A stretch of 64,000 nucleotides of DNA, from the NCBI GenBank assembly GCA_036023115.1, contig JAYKKT010000086.1, forward strand, positions 15,143,501 through 15,207,500. Direction: 5' to 3'. Shown here piece by piece: positions 57,397 through 64,000 of this stretch (position 1 is the stretch's first letter; each line of letters begins with the position of its first letter). The notes below the pieces were generated by a model. That model did no database searches. It saw only the letters and a list, made by a program, of their open reading frames with translations, and had not been told where the DNA came from. This DNA is from Brasenia schreberi (taxonomy: Eukaryota > Streptophyta > Magnoliopsida > Nymphaeales > Cabombaceae). A program made the position numbers and the translations under genes.

Positions 57397-58034
57397 ATGT
57401 CTAGTTCTGGCTCTAACGAAGTGACTAGCCGGGCCTCACGCTCGTCAAGTTTCCTTTCGAAAAAGATTTCAAAATCTCAATTAAAGTGCAAGAAAGAAGA
57501 ATTAGAAAACTTGCATAGGGAATTCGAGGCTAAAATAGACGCAAGAATCGACGCCCTTAGCCAAAAAGCTGAGGCGGCCAACTCTTGCTCGTCACATGGC
57601 GAACTTGCCAAAGCCAAGAAAAGTACTACCAAGACAAGAAAACCCAAAGAAACCTCTGCAATGGAGGGGGACCAATACCACGATTCCTTCACACTGAAGG
57701 ATTGCAAAGCCCTTCAACAACTGTTGAGGGGGCAAAATAAAGAAAAGAAATCGTACGCCCTGTCTGATTTCCTTCCTTCAGATTATGAAACAGACAGCGA
57801 CGATGAAATACCGAATTTCCATGGGTATGATGGCACGAGGGATCCTAGATCCCACTTGCAACTCTTTTCACGTAGAGCCCATAAGAAGAAAAGGGACTCT
57901 GCGAAATGAATTTATTGGTTCTCCCTTTCCCTCAAGGGGACTGCTTCAAAATGGCTTGCTTTCTATGACCAATTTGCTACTTTTGAAGAGTTAGCAAAAA
58001 CTTTATGCAAAGATTTTCGCATAACGTGGAAGTA
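57397..58034 (+). pseudogene. Gypsy D Gag N-terminal part
   Basis: 57397-57909 starts MSSSGSNEVTSRASRSSSFL, then Lys/Glu-rich coiled-coil-like sequence, then KALQQLLRGQNKEKKSYALS, PSDYETDSDDEIPNFHGYDG and TRDPRSHLQLFSRRAHKKK, closely matching Gag of B. A TGA at 57907 replaces the Trp of B's KWIYRF. Beyond it TASKWLAFYDQFATFEELAK remains readable to 58034, where the sequence jumps to A-type internal sequence (CKEACSQHEK). Confidence 0.75.
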
Positions 58035-58790
58035 ATGCTTGCAAGGAAGCTTGCTCTCAACATGAAAAAGTAGTCAAGCTTGAAAAACGTATACTTGAAA
58101 CTCACTCTCCACAATCATGCACCAACAACCCCACCAAATGTGCCCATGGATGTGGATTTTCAAGGTGTGCCAAATATCCCGCACCAATAAAAGGAATTTC
58201 AAAATGAAAAATAATATAAAAAAAATTCAAAACTTGGTAGACATGGTTATTCCTAAGGCATGCATCAACATCCTAGGCACACCTAACCCTACCATGTATA
58301 AACAAATCTCTTTGAGCCTAGGTTTGTATCAAAACCCGAGCTTATGGCCCTCTCGGGTTTTTGAATAAAAAAGGCATCAAACGAGTGTGTTTTGGCACCA
58401 AAATTTTATGAAAGCCTTCAAATGATGAAAGAGTGCTTACCTTTCTGAAAATTTCGAATTTGGACAAAATTGGATAAAAATAACGATTTTGCCCTCAGCA
58501 CTGGAAAAGCAGGATTTCGTTTTCTTAAAAGATTTATGTTGAAACGTATATTGAAAACTTGCCATTTGAAATGATACAGACAAGTTGACACCTGAAAAGG
58601 AAGGTGGGCACCCAGAAAGGAAAAAGTGGGTGTGAAAAAGGGAAAGTGAGCTTCCCAAAAAGAAAAGCTCATACTTGTAAAGAAATAAATGTCCAGAGGG
58701 TAAGGTCGGCATTATAAAAAGAAAGGAAAGATTGATGCAAGAACAATGGCTTTCGAAGAGAAAGGTTTGGTATCGAATGCATTTGGTAAC
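58035..58790 (+). repeat. Second copy of the A-type internal segment
   Basis: Collinear with 36125-36888 (VDMVIPKACINILGTPNPT, then the Lys-rich part). It ends with ATTTGGTAAC, after which the captured segment follows directly, with no gypsy B. This is the empty site of B. Confidence 0.8.
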
Positions 58791-59340
58791 ATATCCATGT
58801 TATGTTTGGTTGCTAAAAGAAGGCAATTAGTATACTGATATGCATCAGTTTTGCATTGTCACCTGTTGATGTTATGTTACTTTGATGTTGAAAATAATGT
58901 TAGTGTTCCAACGCTCAGCAAGCATGAAAAGGGTTTTTTCAAAAACGTAACATAGGTTACTTGAACACTTTCATAGTAGGTAGGCACGTAACATGGATTT
59001 GCATGACCACGTTCATGACAAATATGCAGATAACAGGGGACTGCTTAAATACTCTTATAGGTATAACATTAAGAGATTCAATTGAGATCATCATGTGAAA
59101 TTATCGGTTCCCTCAAAGTGGTTATTTATACTTTGTGTTCAGCCTCCTCCTGTTAAACTTCTGAATACCTGTTAAACTTCTGAATTAGTCTTGTTATATA
59201 AAGATCTTTCTTAGCAAAACGCATCTCGAAGTTCAATACAGCAAGCTGTAGGCACTTTGGAGTTTGGAAGTATAAACCCATGCAGACAAGTGGATAGCAG
59301 CTTGTTGAAGAATAGATTTAAGGATAGAAGAAAAAAATTC

Positions 59341-60087
59341 CAAGTACAAGATACCACAATTTATATTGGAAGACATGATTCAAGCATGTGATGGAGACCT
59401 TTGTAACATCATTTGCACTCAACCTAGGAGAATCGCTGTATTTCATCATAAAGCTGGTCTATAGTTTGCTTGCTTTTCTTTTGTGGCAGTATCTGTTGCA
59501 GAAAGGGTTGCCGATGAGCTATGTGAACCCTTTCCTGGATCAAAGGATTCTTTGGTTGGTTATCAAGTTCGCCTTGAAAATGCTAGGAGTGATAAGACAA
59601 AGCTGCTATTTTGTACAACTGGCATTCTACTTAGAAAGCTTATTGGTGATAAACTTTTATCTGATGTAACACATGTTATTGTTGATGAAGTTCATGAGCG
59701 CACACTTTTGGGGGACCTTTTGCTTATTGTGTTGAAAGACTTGATCAAGAAACGGTCTAGCAGCCAAACACCTAAGTTGAAAGTTATCCTCATCTGCTGT
59801 TCTCATTGTCCAGGTCTGCTACTGCTGATTCTAGTCTATTTTCAAGGTACTTTGGATGTTGCCCTGTCATTACTGCCAAAGGGCGAACACACCATGTTAC
59901 TACTTATTTCCTTGAAGATATCTATGAATCCCTGAATTACCACCTTCCTTCATACTCACCCGCATCTATTAGTGCCATGGCCTATGACAGAAAAGAGTAT
60001 GACAGCAAAGCTCTTGAATTTCACAAGGGAAAGTTAGCATTTGAATCAAGTCTGCAAAAACCTTCATGCTTAGTCTGTATCAGATGA
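59341..60087 (+). pseudogene. DExH-box RNA helicase gene fragment, copy 2
   Basis: Second copy of 49623-50376, about 97-98% alike by eye. Reads CNIICTQPRRIA, then, after an intron-like piece ending GTGGCAG at 59489, [40 protein letters not shown] and [20 protein letters not shown], then [14 protein letters not shown] after the same 20-nt intron remnant. Here the first intron keeps a GT-type donor (GTATTT), where copy 1 has AT. P-loop and C-terminal helicase domain are absent. Both copies share the same structure, so the capture happened before the duplication. Confidence 0.85.
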
Positions 60088-60309
60088 TATGCATCTCGAA
60101 ACGCATCTATTGAGTATCGAAATGAACCGCATTTTAAGGGGCAACAACAATGACGTAAGAGGCGTGTGGTTTTGTCCAAGTTTGCGTACATGACTAGTTT
60201 CAATGTAGTTTGGAAAGCTAAAGCGAGCTAGATTATAATTTATATGCGACTTTCATCTTCACTTCAGTCGAGCTGTTCTAGCTCCACTTAAAAGTGAGAA
60301 AGGATCTCA

Positions 60310-60612
60310 CACACGCACACAGAGATTATATACTTACATATTGTCCAGTTTCATCATCACGGTAGAGTGACATTGTATCTCCAGTTTTAAGGCGATACAT
60401 TCGAATGAAGTCCCCTGGCATATGAGAGGCCTTTAACAAGCTCCTTTCCAACGAAGTTACATATTAATCTGAAGAAAGGAGAAGGAACATCTTACACACT
60501 TGCGTTCTGCAGAACATACAGGACAGATTGGTGAAGGTTCTGAAGACACATGTCACAAGACTGAAACAGAAGAAGCTTGGAATTAGTTGCAGCCCGTATC
60601 CTACCTGCTCCA
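60310..60612 (-). pseudogene. Unidentified coding-like remnant, minus strand, copy 2
   Basis: Near-identical to 50600-50900, with the same MPGDFIRMYRLK and CPVCSAECK-like readings and the same donor-like GTAAGT. The gene is not identified. Confidence 0.35.
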
Positions 60613-60615
60613 AAA

Positions 60616-62150
60616 AGTAAACATCATGATATTGTTAGAGAGAAAGACTGCTTATCACATGTGGGCCAATGGAATACGGTGAATAAGATCACGATCAAGC
60701 TCATCCAACTCAGATGAAATCAAGATAAAGGATAAAACTTATCAAAGCCAGATCAAGATCAAGCTTATCAAATTTGGATAAGATCAGGTGGAGGATCAAG
60801 CTTATCTAAACACACATCAACCATCCACTGCCAAAAACCAATCCATGAACAGTAGAAAAACACAGGAAGGAGAGAGAGAGAGAGAAGAAAGGAGAAGGAA
60901 GAGAAGAAAAGGAGGTTCGCCTTGCTCCGCCATTCGACGTCCGCTTGTGGAGGTTTCTCGGTTACGTTAGAAGCTTCACATCATCTCCCTCTTCGATTCT
61001 ACATATTTGAATCAATCATTGTATAAATATGATCCATAGAAAACTCAGCATTTGCAGGTTTTGCAGAAAATTTGTATGAAGATTGAACTGAAGATCGTGT
61101 TCATGATCCATGTCGAGGCAAAACATGAATGTTTACCCTTCAATCTTCATGAACAAGATAAAAACAACATACTTCTATGATATGCATGAATTTTAGGATT
61201 GGTTATAGGTTGAAGATCGCTCCAAACAATCAAGGGAATGCTTTGATTTTTTTTGCAATTTTGAACTTTGAAATCGTATGATCGCACACACCTGAACACG
61301 GATTTGTTTTGAAAGAACGGCTGATCCAATCAAGTCAATTTTTTCCAAGTCCAATCTAGACATGTCAGGTTAGATAAAATTTTTAGGACTTTATGTGGTC
61401 GTTTGCTTAATCAATTAAATCCGTGAACATTGACAAAAATCAGATTCTATTTTACAAAAACAGAACATTCAGAAACAGACCCCTGTTCTTTTATCCATAT
61501 CTCTATAAATACTGAGTGGAATTGCATGAAAATTAATTCTCTGGAAATATAATATCCGAAGACTTCCAGCAAAATAAATTTTGTTGAAATTGGATGTCTG
61601 AGTGCAAAGATATGACTGTTTTTCTGAACCTCTGAGTCACAAATACAGAAGTGTTCTGAGTTTTTGAATAGTCACTTATTCTGGATTTAATTCTCAGGAT
61701 TTACAGAAGCAAAATAAAAAATAAAAATATATCCCGACTTTGCACACGTATATTTTGTAAAATTTTGAGAATTTTTGCAGGCTTAAAAGTATTTTAGAAA
61801 AATCTGAGAAAAGGTCTCTGAAACAGAACAGTTTCTGCAACTTTCAGAATCTGAAATTTTCAAAAATCAGTTACTTAGTCACAAGAATCTGAAACTTGTA
61901 AAATCGATTTTTTTGCTTTTTCGAATTTAATGGATTCCAAACATTTTTCAAGCATCTACGCTTAACCTTGAGCATTGGTTCAAGAAAGCCTACGTCAAAA
62001 AGATCTCACTTGTCCACAAACGCCTACTAAAGTGAGAAAACCGAACTTTGTTAGTTTTAGTAAATAAACTGGCACGCTCGCGCACACGATGTAGTTCGAG
62101 AGTTTATTTTCAAATCCTAAAAGATTTTGAAATAAAAATTCACGTCTACA
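60616..62150 (+). repeat. Gypsy LTR C', TATA-deleted
   Basis: Second copy of LTR C, ending CACGTCTACA (62141-62150). It lacks a segment of roughly 80 bp around the TATA box of C (between GATCAAGCTTATC and CATCAACCATCC) and lacks the RTE insertion. After its end the primer-binding site is cut after GATTTA and joined to sequence matching 54860. Confidence 0.75.
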
Positions 62151-62300
62151 GATTTAGAAATCCAAAAAAATAGAAAAATTTGAAAACTCCAAAAATATTG
62201 TTTTTCAAAAATTATATTTAGAAATGCCTTCTTCTTTTAGGCATGATACTTCCTTAGAGATAAAAATGCTTGAGAGTGATTAAAGCAAGGAGGAAGATCC
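62151..62300 (+). pseudogene. Internal junction and pre-RT fragment of element C'
   Basis: GATTTA of the primer-binding site is joined to the Asn/Lys-rich pre-RT linker, skipping about 2 kb of gag present in C. It reads MPSSFRHDTSLEIKMLESD then a stop and SKEEDPLIHEDGQTSKL, the counterpart of B's LESDQSKEEDHLIHEED. Confidence 0.6.
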
Positions 62301-63985
62301 CCTCATCCATGAGGATGGTCAAACCTCCAAGCTTTCTAAATTCCATAAAATCTTTGATTTTGAAAAATCTTCAAAATATATAGGTAGGGATTTCCTAGAA
62401 ACCAATTGGGGAGTTAACCTAACCCAAAATACATCAAAGACTAGGATCATATCATGCAACACCCAAAACTAAGATCATGCATATTCTTCATACATCATAT
62501 TGAAAATCAGTCATGTCATATAGGGATCGGCCATGGTATATGAGTGCTCATGCCATTCAAACTAGGGGCATTGAAATGTTATTCCTTAAATACATTTCAT
62601 AGAGATTGAATGTATTCATCATTTCATAAAGCATGCATTTCCATTGTATTATAGGAATATATTTCGCATGTCATAATTTGTCTATAAGAGGCCCACACTC
62701 CATTTGAAGATGGCGGCCCACAAGGATGGTCCCTATATTGAGAAAGGGTATCATAAAATCAATCTTGGTAAGTTGATGTTGAGGAAGGAAATTTAGTAGA
62801 TTCTATAAGTGCCCAATACTATGTATAGGGTTTACTTTAAATTTCATTTGAAAAGATTTTAAAAATAGATCTCCTTTGAATTTCTGGAAAGAAGGACCAA
62901 AGGTAGATTATGTGACTCTAAATTAGAGAATTGATACTTTATGAAAAGTGGAGTTTCCAAAATTTCATTTGGTAACATTTCAAAAATCTTTTACTTATCA
63001 AATGAGGCCTAGTTCAAAATAGCAAGGTGTTTTCAAATGGTAGGTGCTATTAGGAAATAGGATATTCTTGGCTGGATTGATTATCTAAAGGGATGAGTTG
63101 TATTTTCCATTTTGCTTCTCTCCAAAAGAAAAAGGAAAATTGGTAAAAAAAAAAGCAAAAGAAAAAGGAAGGAAATAAAACCTCTAATACAGAGGCCTTC
63201 CAAAAACATAAAAAAGGGGGGAAACAAAAACCTCCAATATAGAGGTGCTATTTGAAAAGAAAAAGAAAGCCAAAGCTCAAAAGAGCAATTTTCCATAAAA
63301 AAGTTCTTTGTCTTAAACCTCGGGACGCTTCAGAAGGGACCGCGGGTGACTCTTTCTCAAAATCCCCATAGCTCATCCCGATGGAGAAAAATTCACCTTG
63401 AAAATCCTAGAGTAGGAATATGACCTATTTATTTGGATTCATGTTGTTTGAGAATTAGAATTCATTGGGTAAGAAATGGAGCTTTGAGATGTTATTCAAA
63501 ATCTTCTATAAAACCTTTACTTATTAGTGGGTATTAAAACCCGAGTGAAGGAAAGTGTAAAAAATTGTAAGTCCTTTTGATAGAAACCAAAAAGGAGTTC
63601 TCTTTTTGAAAAAGAAATTTTGGAAAATCCTAAACATCAAAAGAAAGATAGACCATCGCTTGGGGCAGCTGGCAATTATAGGCTTCTTCTCAAGTTCGCG
63701 AATCAAAGGTATGGGCCTCTAACCATCCATTCCATTCGCTTTACATACATGCATGCATTCATACAGTGGTCGTCCATGCATGATTGCCCTAAAACTAGGT
63801 TGCTCTTAACCAAAATCTCCTTTTGCTAGGATCCCCTCCTTTGTAAAAGTAAATCCAAAGAAATAGATGTTATGGAATGAAGAAAAATTTCATACTCTCA
63901 AATAAATCTGAGAAGGAAAGCAAATGGGTGTTTTTGCCTTTGCCATTATCCAAATAAATTTGGAATAATGCCAAAGAGGGGCATC
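62301..63985 (+). other. Degraded end of element C' without RT/RNase H
   Basis: From about 62470 the RT, RNase H and most of integrase are missing. The integrase C-terminus reappears near 62710-62800 (AAHKDGPYIEKGYHKI), corresponding to B's region near 40050-39960, and the 3' untranslated part follows with AAAAGAAAAAGAAAGCC-type sequence (63230-63300). The chance frames here are not genes. Confidence 0.5.
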
Positions 63986-64000
63986 TGTAAACACCTAATT
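63986..64000 (+). repeat. Start of a further gypsy LTR (runs out of the window)
   Basis: TGTAAACACCTAATT follows a purine-rich CCAAAGAGGGGCATC, as expected for a polypurine tract next to a 3' LTR. Only 15 bases are visible. Confidence 0.55.

Noticed and set aside
63081..63829. Phe-rich minus-strand frame and other frames near the end of the window
   Set aside because: They fall in the A-rich 3' untranslated part of a gypsy element; similar sequence in element B (39165-39700) is non-coding.
1..64000. CRISPR arrays, rRNA genes, intact tRNA genes, bacterial operons
   Set aside because: No regularly spaced short repeats, rRNA core sequence or complete tRNA cloverleaf was seen. The tRNA-like parts belong to SINEs. 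The repeats present are microsatellites, LTRs and transposon copies.

Overview
The window looks like AT-rich nuclear DNA of a flowering plant. There are no bacterial-style operons. Instead it holds LTR retrotransposons of the Ty1-copia and Ty3-gypsy (Tat-type, dual RNase H) groups, RTE-type LINEs with (GTT)n tails, tRNA-derived SINEs, many (GA/TC)n microsatellites, and a few intron-containing fragments of plant genes (a sulfate transporter STAS domain, a DExH-box RNA helicase). The species cannot be told from the sequence alone. Nearly every open frame belongs to a mobile element, and almost all of these are broken by stops or frameshifts.

Layout. 1-2.3 kb: a (GA)n microsatellite and a SINE with target-site duplications, otherwise nothing recognised. 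2.3-9.2 kb: an old copia element (+) with LTRs of about 0.9 kb, its gag interrupted by a reversed gypsy fragment. 9.8-10.2 kb: an RTE fragment. 10.85-32.2 kb: apparently one host gene on the + strand, unidentified, whose exons (10853-10999, probably 16411-16443 and 16676-16708, 20056-20131, and the last exon 32067-32186) are separated by introns filled with a 4.7-kb copia (11316-16051), a truncated RTE (16952-19801), a SINE, a sulfate-transporter fragment on the opposite strand (21121-21990), a degenerate array with units of about 400 bp (22.6-24.2 kb), a full-length RTE with target-site duplications (25009-28006), a plant-mobile-domain-like remnant, and two head-to-tail RTE 3' ends (30.8-31.95 kb).

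32.9-64 kb: a chain of related gypsy elements. LTR A (32895-35308) and its degraded internal region run into a complete 12.2-kb gypsy element B on the minus strand (36889-49073, LTRs of about 2.3 kb, GTAAC target-site duplication). Beyond B, the sequence continues into a captured DExH-helicase gene fragment, LTR C (50905-52790), a short gag region, LTR D (54995-57263) and gag D. A second copy of the unit 'gypsy internal - helicase fragment - LTR C' then follows (58035-62150). This second copy lacks both the gypsy B insertion and a small RTE insertion that are present in the first, so it preserves the pre-insertion ('empty') sites. The window ends inside a new LTR (from 63986).

The genes do not form a working pathway. 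The interest lies in the insertion history, the captured gene pieces and the TE-loaded introns. I found no clearly novel functional system; the best leads are the duplicated helicase-carrying unit and the unidentified host gene.
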